In this document: piece by piece, positions 23,604 to 33,389 of the stretch | How the letters are laid out: each line of letters starts with the position of its first letter | Numbering within the stretch: the stretch's first letter is position 1 | Assembly: GCA_023460235.1 (NCBI GenBank) | Contig: JAEWRE010000016.1 | Span: 69,857-133,856 of the forward strand | Direction: 5' to 3' | DNA from: Bacillota bacterium | Lineage (GTDB): Bacteria > Bacillota > Clostridia > TANB77 > CAG-465 | Length of the DNA stretch: 64,000 bases | Made by a program: the position numbers and the translations under genes | Notes under the pieces: model-generated | Told to the model about the DNA's origin: nothing | The model's input: only the letters and a program-made list of their open reading frames with translations | Database searches by the model: none

Positions 23604-25187
23604 ATGGAACAAAAAAATAAACAAGCCGATACTAAAAGTTTTAAAAATAAGAAAAATGAGAAAAATATTGTTTTAACTCTTATAAAAGTGATATCTACAT
23701 TAGTAATTTTAGCTTTTCAAATAATATTTATGATCCTCATATATACTGGTACAAAAGGAGTTTCAGTATATTTAACTACGATATTTGAAGTGATAAAAAT
23801 AATTGCTGTAATTTCACTATTATATAGAAAGAGCACACCAGAATATAAAATATCTTGGATAATATTTATAATGTTTTTACCAGTAGTTGGTATTGTAGCA
23901 TTTTTCTTATGGGGAAATAGTAGAATAAAAAGCTATATGGCAAGAAGATTTAGTAAAATACATTTGAATACTAAAAAGTATCTTAGAAGTTCGATAGATA
24001 TAGAAAATGATATAGCAATTATTGATAAATCAAAACTTAATCAATTTAAATATATTGGAAATACAACAGGATATCCTGTATATAAGAATAATGGAGTAAA
24101 ATATTTTAGTAAAGGTATAGATTTTTTTGAAACTTTAAAGCAAGATTTAAAAAATGCAAAAAAATATATTTTTATAGAATTCTATATAATAGCTTCTGGA
24201 ACTTTATATAATGAAATATTTAGCATATTAAAAGAAAAAGCAAATGCAGGAGTAAAAATATATATAATTTATGATGCAATTGGATCAATGAATAAAATAC
24301 CTAAGAATTTTGAAGAAGACATGATGTCATTTGGAATAAAAACATACAAATTTAATCCATTTAATATTATAATTAGCGGTTATGCAAATTATAGAGATCA
24401 TAGAAAGATAGTAGTAATTGATGGAAAAGTTGCATATACAGGAGGAGTTAATATTTCAGATGAATATGTTAACTATATTGAAAAATATGGGTATTGGAAA
24501 GATGTAGGTATAAAGATACAAGGAGAACCTGTAAATTCATTTATAGTAATGTTTGTTGGATTTTTGGAACAATTAAGTAATAAGAAAATAGATATTAAAG
24601 AATTCTTAAACTTAGAGGAATTAGTACAAGATGAAGATAAAGGCTATGTATCAATATTTGATGATGGACCAGACAATATGAAAAGTCCTACAGAAAATAT
24701 ATATATACAAACCATAACTTATTCAAAAAATTATATATATATTACAACTCCATATTTAATTATTGGTGAATCTATACTGGATTCGATCGTTAATAGCGCA
24801 CGTAGTGGTGTAGATGTAAAAATTATATTACCATATATACCAGATAAAAAGATAATAAATATTGCTACTAAGTCGTACTATGAGGTGTTATTAGAGGCAG
24901 GTGTTAAAGTATACGAGTATACGCCAGGTTTTATACATTCTAAGACATTTGTATCTGATGATGAAATCGCTATAGTAGGAACAGCAAATCTTGATTTTAG
25001 AAGTATGTATTTGAATTTTGAATGCAGTTCATTAACATATAGAACAGGTGAAGAATTAGCTATTAAAAGAGATTTTGAAGAAATGTTACTTGAATGCAAA
25101 GAAGTAAAATTAGAAAATTGGAGAAAAAGAAATATATTTACTAAGATTATAGAAGCAGTACTTACAGCATTTTCTCCAATGTTATAG
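23604..25187 (+). CDS. cls: Cardiolipin synthase (phospholipase D family)
   Basis: 527 residues. Two N-terminal membrane helices (about 25-70 and 85-105) anchor a cytoplasmic PLD-type catalytic region with two HKD motifs: H-R-K-I-V-V-I-D-G near residue 265 and H-S-K-T-F-V-S-D-D-E near 450, each followed by the usual G-G-x-N or G-T-A-N. Cls condenses two phosphatidylglycerols to cardiolipin. A charged N-terminal tail of about 25 residues precedes the first helix. The patatin gene follows after 25 bases, so the operon probably deals with membrane lipid turnover. Confidence 0.93.
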   Translation: MEQKNKQADTKSFKNKKNEKNIVLTLIKVISTLVILAFQIIFMILIYTGTKGVSVYLTTIFEVIKIIAVISLLYRKSTPEYKISWIIFIMFLPVVGIVAFFLWGNSRIKSYMARRFSKIHLNTKKYLRSSIDIENDIAIIDKSKLNQFKYIGNTTGYPVYKNNGVKYFSKGIDFFETLKQDLKNAKKYIFIEFYIIASGTLYNEIFSILKEKANAGVKIYIIYDAIGSMNKIPKNFEEDMMSFGIKTYKFNPFNIIISGYANYRDHRKIVVIDGKVAYTGGVNISDEYVNYIEKYGYWKDVGIKIQGEPVNSFIVMFVGFLEQLSNKKIDIKEFLNLEELVQDEDKGYVSIFDDGPDNMKSPTENIYIQTITYSKNYIYITTPYLIIGESILDSIVNSARSGVDVKIILPYIPDKKIINIATKSYYEVLLEAGVKVYEYTPGFIHSKTFVSDDEIAIVGTANLDFRSMYLNFECSSLTYRTGEELAIKRDFEEMLLECKEVKLENWRKRNIFTKIIEAVLTAFSPML

Positions 25188-25212
25188 AAAAATAAAAAGA
25201 TGGGGTGATTTT

Positions 25213-26370
25213 ATGGGATATGCTTTAGCACTAGAAGGTGGAGGAGCAAGAGGAGCATATCATATTGGTGTAATGAAAGCTTTAAAAGAGTTAGGTATCG
25301 AGTTTGACGCTGTTACGGGTACTTCTATTGGTTCAATAAATGGTGCTATGCTTGTACAAGGAGATTTTGATAAGGCACAAAAAATATGGGAAAATATTAA
25401 ATATTCAACTTTATTTGATGTAGAAGATAATCAGGTGAATAAATTACAAAATGCATCTATTAATTTTGAAACTATAAAATATATATCGCAGAAAATATCC
25501 TCTACATTAAAAAATAAAGGAATTGATACAAGTAGAATGAGACAACTACTTGAAGAGCAGATAGATGAAGAAAAAATTAGAAAATCAAACATACTATACG
25601 GTTTAGTTACAGTTTGCTTATCTGATGTTAAATCACAAGAGTTATTTATTGATCAGATACCAAAGGGAGAGTTAATTGATTATATAATGGCAAGTTCATG
25701 CCTTCCAGTATTTAAAAGGACAAAAATAAATGATAAAGGTTATATAGATGGTGGGATTTGGGATAACTGTCCAGTTGAAATGTTAATAAATAGAGGATTT
25801 AAGGATATTTTTGTAGTTAGAGTATTTAAGAGAATGAGAATAAGGAACTATAAAAATATAGTTAAAAATAAAGATGTAATATTACATATGATTGAGCCTG
25901 TTGATTCATTACCAAGTATACTTAAATTTGATGCTAAAAACTCTAATGAACTTATACAGATGGGATATTATGATGCAATAAAAAGTGTTAGAGATTTAGA
26001 TGGTATAAGGTATTATTTTAATTATCAAGAAGAAGATGATATTTTTCTTAGAATTTGCGATGTAAAAAATGAAGATATAAAGAAATTAATTTCAATATTA
26101 AAAATAAATATTGAAAAGGATTCTTCGTATAAAAAAGTACTACTTGAAGAAATATTACCTACACTTGTTTCAAAAACTAGACTAAAAATAGCAAATAATT
26201 ATAAAGAGGTGATATATTCTTTAATAGAATATATTGCAGAAAATGAAAACATAGACAGATATAAAATATATAATTTTGAAGACTTACTTACAGCTATAAA
26301 GAAAAAAGTAATATATAAAGGTGATAATAAAATTGAATCAGCAATATATAAATTTGTAAAAAGTTTTTAA
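25213..26370 (+). CDS. Patatin-like phospholipase
   Basis: 385 residues with a Ser-Asp dyad: oxyanion loop G-G-G-A-R-G (residues 9-14), nucleophile G-T-S-I-G (Ser38) and the D-G-G in Y-I-D-G-G-I-W-D-N. The patatin core covers about 1-290; the last 100 residues form a helical extension without clear membrane segments. It is cytoplasmic with no signal peptide, so it likely hydrolyses acyl chains of inner-leaflet lipids. The pairing with cls suggests lipid remodelling. Confidence 0.92.
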   Translation: MGYALALEGGGARGAYHIGVMKALKELGIEFDAVTGTSIGSINGAMLVQGDFDKAQKIWENIKYSTLFDVEDNQVNKLQNASINFETIKYISQKISSTLKNKGIDTSRMRQLLEEQIDEEKIRKSNILYGLVTVCLSDVKSQELFIDQIPKGELIDYIMASSCLPVFKRTKINDKGYIDGGIWDNCPVEMLINRGFKDIFVVRVFKRMRIRNYKNIVKNKDVILHMIEPVDSLPSILKFDAKNSNELIQMGYYDAIKSVRDLDGIRYYFNYQEEDDIFLRICDVKNEDIKKLISILKINIEKDSSYKKVLLEEILPTLVSKTRLKIANNYKEVIYSLIEYIAENENIDRYKIYNFEDLLTAIKKKVIYKGDNKIESAIYKFVKSF

Positions 26371-26409
26371 AATATATTAGTATTACTTAACTAAAAAATG
26401 GAGGCATTT

Positions 26410-26838
26410 ATGAATGAAATTTTTTTAATTAGTGAAGAAAATGAATTCTTCAAAGAGTGGATAAAAAAAGAATGGGCTAGTCATAATGATGTAGATTTAT
26501 TTTATCAAATAAATTTAGATGAAGATATAGTATTTGATAAACAAGAATTCTATTATAAAATTATGAAAAATAATGAAATGCTTGGATTTGTTGGATTAAA
26601 GTTAAAAGATGATAAAATATTTGATTCACACATTTTATACATATATAGATTATATATAGATGAGAAATATAGAAATCTGGGCATTGGAACACAAGTAATG
26701 AATGCATTAATTGATATGGCTAAGAAAATGAACCGTGATATAGAATTAGAATGCTTTGGAAATAATCCAGCAATTCATTTGTATGAAAGAATGGGATTTA
26801 AAGAAAATTATAAAAATATGATATTAAAAATAAATTAG
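26410..26838 (+). CDS. GNAT-family N-acetyltransferase
   Basis: 142 residues with the GNAT acetyl-CoA loop R-N-L-G-I-G-T-Q-V-M (about residues 92-101) and the C-terminal N-P-A-I-H-L-Y-E-R-M-G-F signature. The acceptor is unknown. I use ATG 26410 rather than ATG 26398 because the GGAGG at 26400-26404 is the SD for the former and lies inside the latter frame. Confidence 0.9.
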   Translation: MNEIFLISEENEFFKEWIKKEWASHNDVDLFYQINLDEDIVFDKQEFYYKIMKNNEMLGFVGLKLKDDKIFDSHILYIYRLYIDEKYRNLGIGTQVMNALIDMAKKMNRDIELECFGNNPAIHLYERMGFKENYKNMILKIN

Positions 26839-26944
26839 AACTTTGATAGTTACAGTGAACTAGTTTTATAGAAATAACCCTCATAAAATTAAGAAATATT
26901 AATATAATTAAATATAAAAATAATTTAGTTATGGAGGGATTTCT

Positions 26945-27733
26945 TTGAAAAAATACTGTGTTTTAGGTAATGATAACAGAAGTTTAGAATTGAGAAAAAT
27001 GTATATAGATGAAGGAATAAAAATGTATGATTATTATGATGCAGACATAATTGTTGCTCCTATTCCTTTTTCAAGAGATGATATAAAAATAAATGGAGAG
27101 ATACTTGAATGTAATGAGTTAATATCTAAAATCGTAAACACGGATAAAAGACTTTATACAGGTGCAATATCAAATAATATGAAAGAAATACTTACCTCAA
27201 ATAATATTAAATTTTGCGATTTGATGGATATGGAAGATGTTGCTATTTTAAATGCCATACCAACTGCAGAAGGTGCTATTGCAGAAGCAATTAATATGAC
27301 TGATTTTACTTTACATGGATCAAATGTTTTAATACTCGGTTTTGGTAAAATAGGCAAAGTGTTGGCAAAAATGTTAAGTGGTATAGGAGCAAAAGTTTTC
27401 TGTGAGGCTCGAAATGAAAAAGATCTTGCACTTATAGAGGCCTTTGGTTACATACCAGTTAATATTGAACATCTTGATATGTATTTATATGACATGAAAG
27501 TTATTTTTAATACTATTCCTAAATTAATACTAGATGAAAAAAGATTAAGAATACTAAATAAAAAATGTGCAATTATAGACTTAGCTTCAAGTCCTGGTGG
27601 TATTGATTTTGCAATTGCAAAAGAGATGAAAATAAATTATACTTGGGCTTTGGCACTTCCTAGTAAAGTAGCCCCGAACACTGCTGCGAAATATTTAAAA
27701 GATACTATTGATAATATTGAAAAAAATATATAA
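26945..27733 (+). CDS. dpaA: Dipicolinate synthase subunit A
   Basis: 262 residues. In sporulating mother cells DpaA and DpaB oxidise dihydrodipicolinate to dipicolinic acid, the main spore-core solute. The N-terminal domain carries D-I-I-V-A-P-I-P-F-S; the C-terminal NAD-binding domain has L-I-L-G-F-G-K-I-G-K (about 131-140) and the family phrases I-D-L-A-S-S-P-G-G-I-D and A-L-P-S-K-V-A-P-x-T-A. Start TTG 26945 follows GGAGGG. DpaB normally follows immediately; here a terminator and an unrelated gene do. Confidence 0.9.
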   Translation: MKKYCVLGNDNRSLELRKMYIDEGIKMYDYYDADIIVAPIPFSRDDIKINGEILECNELISKIVNTDKRLYTGAISNNMKEILTSNNIKFCDLMDMEDVAILNAIPTAEGAIAEAINMTDFTLHGSNVLILGFGKIGKVLAKMLSGIGAKVFCEARNEKDLALIEAFGYIPVNIEHLDMYLYDMKVIFNTIPKLILDEKRLRILNKKCAIIDLASSPGGIDFAIAKEMKINYTWALALPSKVAPNTAAKYLKDTIDNIEKNI

Positions 27734-27740
27734 TAAATTG

Positions 27741-27775
27741 AGGTGGATATATAAATTTATATTCATCTTTTTTGT
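27741..27775 (+). terminator. Intrinsic terminator after dpaA
   Basis: AGGTGGATATA pairs with TATATTCATCT (two G-U pairs), 6-nt loop, then a T-run with one G. Confidence 0.8.
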
Positions 27776-27844
27776 TTTTGAATAGCAAATTACATTTGGC
27801 GAAAAATATTAAAAAAGGAATTCCTATAAATTTGTATTTAATAG

Positions 27845-27873
27845 TTGAAAATAAATTAAGTTTAATATAAAAT
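27845..27873 (+). promoter_or_regulatory. Promoter for the pilin-like glycine-rich protein
   Basis: TTGAAA, 17-nt spacer, TAAAAT, 35 bases before the start. Confidence 0.65.
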
Positions 27874-27908
27874 AAAAAAATGTCCCAAAAAACAAGAGAG
27901 GTAAAAAT

Positions 27909-29624
27909 ATGAAAAGAGGAATATCGTTAATTGTACTTATAATAACTATAATAGTAATAATAATACTTGCAGGAGCAGTGGTATTAAATTTAACACAAAA
28001 TAATCCAATTGAAAGTGCTAGAAAAGCTCAATTTTATTCATCAGTTGACTCATTTAAAAATGAATTAGGACTGTATATAATGTCAAAATCAGCAGCTTCA
28101 TCTGGAAATTATGATTATACAAGTCTTTATGCAGATAGCACAAAAGTAATAGAAAATAATATTGAAGATACTACTAAAAATATATCTAGTTTGATATCAT
28201 CAATGAAAGATCCAAAATATATTGATAAATTTATCATTGAAAATGGAGTTTTAACTTACATTGGTGATAATGAAAATGAAATTAACTGGGCTAAGGAATT
28301 AGATATAAAAGTTGCTGGTGTTAGTATTGATGTGGCAGTTAATAAAAATATTGCAGCAAGAACACTAACTGTAGATATAAAAATTCAAAATGCTTCAAAA
28401 ACAGCTCTTGCTGATCCTACTACAATTGAAGGATTTAATGTATATATATCAGAAGACAGTACTTTTAAAGATACGGAAGCAGTTGAACTAGAAGGTAATA
28501 CTTCAACTGCTAGTTATACTAAAACAGATATTAATATATTAAATGACTATTATGTAAAAACAGATGTAATAATTGATTCTCAAGTTCATAAAAGTGATAC
28601 TGTAATTTCTGAAAAATTAGATTTTGAAAATGATGGAATAATATCGCTAATTAGAGATAGTGATTTAGAAGATGGAATATATCCAATTAGTGTAAATGGG
28701 GAAACATATAATATTGAAGTATATAACTTTAATGATAATGTTGATTATATGCAAACACCAACACTTGGTGATACAACCTCTGATTCAACAATGTTAGTTT
28801 TGAAATATAATAAAAATTTAACAATTGGATCAGGTGTAGTAATATCTCCACAAGTTAGAAAGAAAGGTATGTATGTTTGCGTTAAAGGTACGTTAACAAA
28901 TAATGGGCAAATTACAATGACAGCCAGAGGTGCTGTTGCTGCTGGACAAAATGTATATTTATGGAAAAACTTAGATAATACTTATGAATATATACCAGCT
29001 GTTGGAGGAGCAGGTGCAGCCAGAGTGTCAAGAGCATCTGATGGAGAAACCCCTGGAATTAAAGGTACAAATGGAACTAATAGACAAACAGGCGGTGGTG
29101 GTTCAGGATCAGCTTGTAGATGGGCTACAGCTACATCATATTCTGGCGCAGGAGCAGCAGGAACATCATATTCAGGAGGAGCTGGTGGTGGAGGTTGCTC
29201 AGCAAGAAATTCAGGCAGTTGGTATGCTACTGCTGGTGCTATAAATGGCGGCGCTGGTGGTGCTGGACTTACAAAAAGAGATAATTCAACTACTTATGCT
29301 GCTGGTGGTGGTGCAGGGAATACTGGAGGTTTAGGAAGCTTAAACAATAGTGCAACAGCAAGTTTAAAAGGAACAGATGGAACCGGTGGATTATTATTAA
29401 TTTATGCAGATAAACTTACAAATAATGGTACTATAACATCAAATGGATCACTAGGTGGTGGAACTGGTACTCATGCTGAAGGTGGAAGTTCAGGAGCTGG
29501 TTCAATAAATATATTTGTAAAAAATAATGATAAACAAGGAACAATAACTGCGAATAGTCCCGCAAATCTGCAAGGTGGCGCTGGTGGTGATGGTTCAATT
29601 AACGTTACAAAAGTTAATTATTAA
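27909..29624 (+). CDS. Pilin-like surface protein with glycine-rich C-terminal region
   Basis: 571 residues. The N-terminus K-R-G-I-S-L-I-V-L-I-I-T-I-I-V-I is a class III (type IV pilin-like) signal: a short basic leader ending in Gly, then a hydrophobic helix, but the usual Glu at +5 is Val. Residues about 30-120 match the first part of the protein at 62076 (N-P-I-x-x-A-x-K-A, F-K-x-E-L, I-x-S-M-K, Y-I-x-K). A fibronectin-like segment (about 135-240) follows. From about 360 the chain is Gly/Ala/Ser/Thr-rich with repeated G-G-A-G and two Cys, and ends in a Gly/Asn-rich beta-type region. It is probably exposed on the cell surface or in a pilus. Function unknown. Confidence 0.82.
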   Translation: MKRGISLIVLIITIIVIIILAGAVVLNLTQNNPIESARKAQFYSSVDSFKNELGLYIMSKSAASSGNYDYTSLYADSTKVIENNIEDTTKNISSLISSMKDPKYIDKFIIENGVLTYIGDNENEINWAKELDIKVAGVSIDVAVNKNIAARTLTVDIKIQNASKTALADPTTIEGFNVYISEDSTFKDTEAVELEGNTSTASYTKTDINILNDYYVKTDVIIDSQVHKSDTVISEKLDFENDGIISLIRDSDLEDGIYPISVNGETYNIEVYNFNDNVDYMQTPTLGDTTSDSTMLVLKYNKNLTIGSGVVISPQVRKKGMYVCVKGTLTNNGQITMTARGAVAAGQNVYLWKNLDNTYEYIPAVGGAGAARVSRASDGETPGIKGTNGTNRQTGGGGSGSACRWATATSYSGAGAAGTSYSGGAGGGGCSARNSGSWYATAGAINGGAGGAGLTKRDNSTTYAAGGGAGNTGGLGSLNNSATASLKGTDGTGGLLLIYADKLTNNGTITSNGSLGGGTGTHAEGGSSGAGSINIFVKNNDKQGTITANSPANLQGGAGGDGSINVTKVNY

Positions 29625-29636
29625 TAGAAATAAATA

Positions 29637-29665
29637 TTGAAAATCATTATATTAAGTGATATAAT
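29637..29665 (+). promoter_or_regulatory. Promoter for folD
   Basis: TTGAAA, 17-nt spacer, perfect TATAAT, 26 bases before ATG 29691. Confidence 0.75.
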
Positions 29666-29690
29666 TCACTAATGTGAAGGTGGTCGTTAA

Positions 29691-30545
29691 ATGGAAAATA
29701 ATAAAATAATAGATGTTAAATCTATAGTAGAAAATAAAAAAGAATTATTGAAAAAGGAAATTTTAGAGTTAAAAAACAAAAATATATTTCCAAAGCTTGC
29801 AGTAATTCTTGCAAATGATGAGGAAGCTTCAAAAATATATATAGGGAAAAAAAGAAAAATGTGTGAAGAACTTGGAATTGAAGAAGTAGAATATATTTTA
29901 GATGAAAATATTACCACTGATGAGATGCTAGAAATAATTAACAAATTAAATAATGATAATACAATTCACGGAATACTAGTACAACTTCCTATATTTAAAC
30001 ATTTAGATCAAGATAAAATATTAAATAGTATTTTGCCTACAAAAGATGTAGATGGTTTTCATCCTGTAAATCTTGGTAAATTGCTTTCAAATCAAGAGGA
30101 CGCAATAGTTGCATGTACACCAAAAGGCATAATGATGATACTTGATTCTTTAAATATAGACTATTCTGGAAAAGAAGCTGTCGTAGTAGGTAGAAGTGTG
30201 ATAGTTGGCAAACCAATTTCGCAACTTTTATTAAATAGAGGAGCTACTGTTACAACATGTCATTCTAAAACTAAAGACTTAAGTTTTCATACTAAAAGAG
30301 CTGATATTCTTATTGTTGCTACAGGTGTTCCACATCTTATAACTGAGAATATGGTAACTGAAGAGTCTATTGTAATTGATGTTGGAATAAATAGAATAGA
30401 TGGTAAAATATGTGGGGATGTTGATACTGAAAACGTAAGTAAAAAAGTTAAGTATATAACTCCTGTTCCTGGTGGAGTTGGTATAACTACAGTTATATCT
30501 CTAATGGACAATCTAATTAATATAGCAAAAAGAAAAATAATTTAA
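29691..30545 (+). CDS. folD: Methylenetetrahydrofolate dehydrogenase / cyclohydrolase
   Basis: 284 residues, bifunctional one-carbon enzyme interconverting 5,10-methylene-, methenyl- and 10-formyl-THF with NADP. Visible motifs: Y-I-G-K-K-R-K with the catalytic Lys (family Y-x-x-x-K), Q-L-P-I-F-K-H, P-T-K-D-V-D-G-F-H-P, the nucleotide loop V-G-R-S-V-I-V-G-K-P and the final T-P-V-P-G-G-V-G-I-T-T. Length is standard. It is a single-gene unit with its own promoter. Confidence 0.97.
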   Translation: MENNKIIDVKSIVENKKELLKKEILELKNKNIFPKLAVILANDEEASKIYIGKKRKMCEELGIEEVEYILDENITTDEMLEIINKLNNDNTIHGILVQLPIFKHLDQDKILNSILPTKDVDGFHPVNLGKLLSNQEDAIVACTPKGIMMILDSLNIDYSGKEAVVVGRSVIVGKPISQLLLNRGATVTTCHSKTKDLSFHTKRADILIVATGVPHLITENMVTEESIVIDVGINRIDGKICGDVDTENVSKKVKYITPVPGGVGITTVISLMDNLINIAKRKII

Positions 30546-30605
30546 TGATATATTCTGATTTTTTATTTTGAGACCTTAACTTTTAATATAAATCTTTGAT
30601 TATAT

Positions 30606-30633
30606 TTGAAAAAAATAAAAATTATGATATAAT
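30606..30633 (+). promoter_or_regulatory. Promoter upstream of the polysaccharide locus
   Basis: TTGAAA, 16-nt spacer, TATAAT. It leaves a leader of about 115 bases before ATG 30755. Confidence 0.6.
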
Positions 30634-30754
30634 GTCTTCGAATACATAGATACTAATTAATATAAAATTACTATTCATGTATAGATTTTGAGTATATATT
30701 ATGAAAACTTGTAATATATATTATTTTTTAATATGGGAAGAGGTAAAAGTTATT

Positions 30755-32164
30755 ATGGAAAAATTAAATAGTTACTTAAGAAAGTTTAAAAAAATGATTT
30801 TTAGTCCATATGCTATAATATTCTTATTTGCAGTAATCATCGCATGCATAAATTCAAGAATTACTCTCATTTCTGGAGATGATGAATTGTTTGCTAGTGC
30901 TTTAAGTAATAAAAATATATTTTCTTTTTTATCTGAGAGATATTTAACTTGGAGTGGAAGGCTAGTAGTTGAGTTTTTACTTGTAAATATAATTGCACAA
31001 AAAATAATATTTTGGAAAATTTTAAATACTTTTTTTGTAACAATGTTATTAGTTTCAAGTATTTTATATATTAATGATAAAAGTAAACTATCTAGATTAG
31101 AAAAAATAAATTTGTATTCGTTTGGTATGTTTTTATTTTTTATATTAAATACGTATGTACTTTCATCATCAGTTTTTTGGATAACAGGTTCTTTTAATTA
31201 TTTATGGACCACCGTTGCAATGTTATTTACAATGGTACCTTTTAAAAGACTTATATTTGAAGAAAAGGCTTCTAAATTTATGTATATTGCTAGTATATTG
31301 ACATCAATATTAGCATGCTATTTTGAACAAACTGCAGTTGTATTACTAACATATTCTACACTTTGTATAATATATGTATTATTTAAAAAAATAAAACTAA
31401 ATAAAATTATTATATTACCATATTTAAGTATTATAATAAATTCAGTAATTTTATTTCTTTCACCAGGAAATAAAATAAGATTTTTTGCAGAGGTTGAACA
31501 TTGGTACCCTGGATTTGACCAATTATCAATATTTACAAAACTTTATAGAGGCTTAGCTTGGACATTAAATCATATTGTAAATGAAAATCAATTTTTAATG
31601 TTCATACTTGTAATTTTGCTATCATACATGTTATATAAAAATAGAAGTAAAATATTTACTATTTCTTTAATACCTGTTGTTTATTTTGGATTTAGAATTA
31701 TTTCCTTTGAACATACAGTAAACAAAATTTTTGCTAAAGAGATAAACATACAGCAAATTCTGGATAAATATATATACAATATTCTAGGTCAGAATATTCA
31801 ATCTTTTGTTAAATATATTCCAATTTTAATTATATGTGTAATAGTTTTTATAATATTTTTGGAAATTATATTTTTTTTGAAGGACAAGCTTAAAAGTTTG
31901 AATATTGTAATATTATATGTGGCGAGTATATTGACACCTTTAACACTTTCTTTTTCACCAACGATCTATGCTTCTGGACATAGAATATTCTTTACTGGAG
32001 ATATAATATTATATTTAATAATATTATTTATATATAAAGAAACCTTAAAGTTAAAGAAATCTGATAATATGTTAATTAATATTATTACTATATTATTTTT
32101 ATCCATTTCTTTAATTGTTGGTTTAAATTATTTAATTATTCTTTCTGGTAAAGTGTATTATTAA
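30755..32164 (+). CDS. Polytopic membrane protein, DUF6056/GtrC-like
   Basis: 469 residues, about eleven hydrophobic segments. The first extracytoplasmic loop holds G-D-D-E near residue 40 followed by W-S-G-R near 65, the acidic-pair plus W-x-G-R layout I associate with DUF6056 membrane glycosyltransferases (GT-C-like). I chose ATG 30755 over ATG 30701, because only the former has a purine-rich SD (AGAGGT) and gives a normal cytosolic N-terminus. The next gene, 12 bases later, is a GtrB-like enzyme, so the pair probably makes and uses an undecaprenyl-phosphate sugar to decorate a surface polymer. Confidence 0.8.
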   Translation: MEKLNSYLRKFKKMIFSPYAIIFLFAVIIACINSRITLISGDDELFASALSNKNIFSFLSERYLTWSGRLVVEFLLVNIIAQKIIFWKILNTFFVTMLLVSSILYINDKSKLSRLEKINLYSFGMFLFFILNTYVLSSSVFWITGSFNYLWTTVAMLFTMVPFKRLIFEEKASKFMYIASILTSILACYFEQTAVVLLTYSTLCIIYVLFKKIKLNKIIILPYLSIIINSVILFLSPGNKIRFFAEVEHWYPGFDQLSIFTKLYRGLAWTLNHIVNENQFLMFILVILLSYMLYKNRSKIFTISLIPVVYFGFRIISFEHTVNKIFAKEINIQQILDKYIYNILGQNIQSFVKYIPILIICVIVFIIFLEIIFFLKDKLKSLNIVILYVASILTPLTLSFSPTIYASGHRIFFTGDIILYLIILFIYKETLKLKKSDNMLINIITILFLSISLIVGLNYLIILSGKVYY

Positions 32165-32176
32165 AAGGAGGTACTT

Positions 32177-33127
32177 ATGAATAAAATATCAGTAATTGTT
32201 CCATGCTATAATGAAGAAGAATCTTTGCCATTTTTTTATAAAGAGATTTGTTTGGTCTCAGAAAAAATGCCAAATGCAACATTTGAATTTATATTTATAA
32301 ATGATGGCTCAAGAGATAAAACGTTAAAAATACTCAGAGAATTAAGTGAAATCGATGATAGAGTAAGGTATATATCGTTTTCTAGAAATTTTGGAAAAGA
32401 ATCTGCAATATTAGCCGGATTAAAAGAAAGTAATGGGGACTATGTTACCCTTTTAGATGCAGATTTACAAGATCCGCCTAGCCTTATTATTGAAATGTAT
32501 GATACTATGAAAATTGATGATAATGAATATGACTGCATAGCAACACGTAGGACAACTAGAACTGGTGAACCACCAATAAGATCATTTTTTGCAAAACTAT
32601 TTTATAAAATAATTAATAAAATATCAAACACTAATATTGTTGATGGTGCAAGAGATTTTAGATTTATGACTAGACAAATGACAGATGCAATACTATCAAT
32701 GTGTGAATACAATCGATTTTCAAAAGGAATATTTAGTTGGGTCGGATTTAATACTAAATGGTTAGAATATGAAAATACAGAACGTGTAGCTGGAAAAACT
32801 ACTTGGTCATTTTGGAAATTATTTTTATATTCTTTAGATGGAATAATAGCTTTTTCAACTGCACCTTTAGTGTTAGCAGCAATTGTTGGCGCTATATTCT
32901 GTATAATATCAATAATATTAATAATCTTAATTATAGTTAAAACTTTAATAATTGGTGATAATGTTGGTGGATGGCCTTCACTTGCATGTATTATATTATT
33001 TGTAGGTGGAATACAGCTTCTTTGTACTGGTATAATTGGTGCATATCTTTCAAAAACTTATTTAGAAGTAAAAAAAAGACCAATATACATAGTAAAAGAA
33101 ACTGAAAAAAGTAAAATAAATAATTAA
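32177..33127 (+). CDS. GtrB/DPM1-type glycosyltransferase (family 2)
   Basis: 316 residues: a GT-A domain (V-I-V-P-C-Y-N-E-E-E-S near the start, F-I-N-D-G-S-R-D, D-A-D-L-Q-D-P-P) and two C-terminal membrane helices (about 232-262 and 270-298). This is the layout of bactoprenol glucosyl- and related transferases that make undecaprenyl-phosphate-linked sugars on the inner face. The sugar cannot be read from sequence. The SD is AAAGGAGG. A strong terminator follows. Confidence 0.92.
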   Translation: MNKISVIVPCYNEEESLPFFYKEICLVSEKMPNATFEFIFINDGSRDKTLKILRELSEIDDRVRYISFSRNFGKESAILAGLKESNGDYVTLLDADLQDPPSLIIEMYDTMKIDDNEYDCIATRRTTRTGEPPIRSFFAKLFYKIINKISNTNIVDGARDFRFMTRQMTDAILSMCEYNRFSKGIFSWVGFNTKWLEYENTERVAGKTTWSFWKLFLYSLDGIIAFSTAPLVLAAIVGAIFCIISIILIILIIVKTLIIGDNVGGWPSLACIILFVGGIQLLCTGIIGAYLSKTYLEVKKRPIYIVKETEKSKINN

Positions 33128-33188
33128 ATTGATTATGCATAAATGAAGAAACAAAAATTTAAATTTAATAATAAAATTAAAAATATTG

Positions 33189-33231
33189 ATAAGCAAAGTG
33201 AAAAATTGATTTTTACTTTGCTTATATTTTT
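33189..33231 (+). terminator. Intrinsic terminator after the GtrB-like gene
   Basis: ATAAGCAAAGT pairs with ACTTTGCTTAT, with inner AAAAAT/ATTTTT pairing, then ATTTTTAT. Confidence 0.9.
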
Positions 33232-33389
33232 ATATAATATAAAGGCTAAGTTACTATTATTTATGATATTTGAATATACATAAAATAGGTTTCATACTTA
33301 TGTCAACATGCTTAAAATAAGCTATTTTTTAATATAAATGCTTTAAAATTTAAATACCTTATGATATAATTTCCTTGGGTGATTAATAT

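Noticed and set aside
28984..29244. 86-codon alternate frame inside the glycine-rich region
   Set aside because: Gly/Ala codon bias opens other frames by itself; there is no SD and the main frame is continuous.
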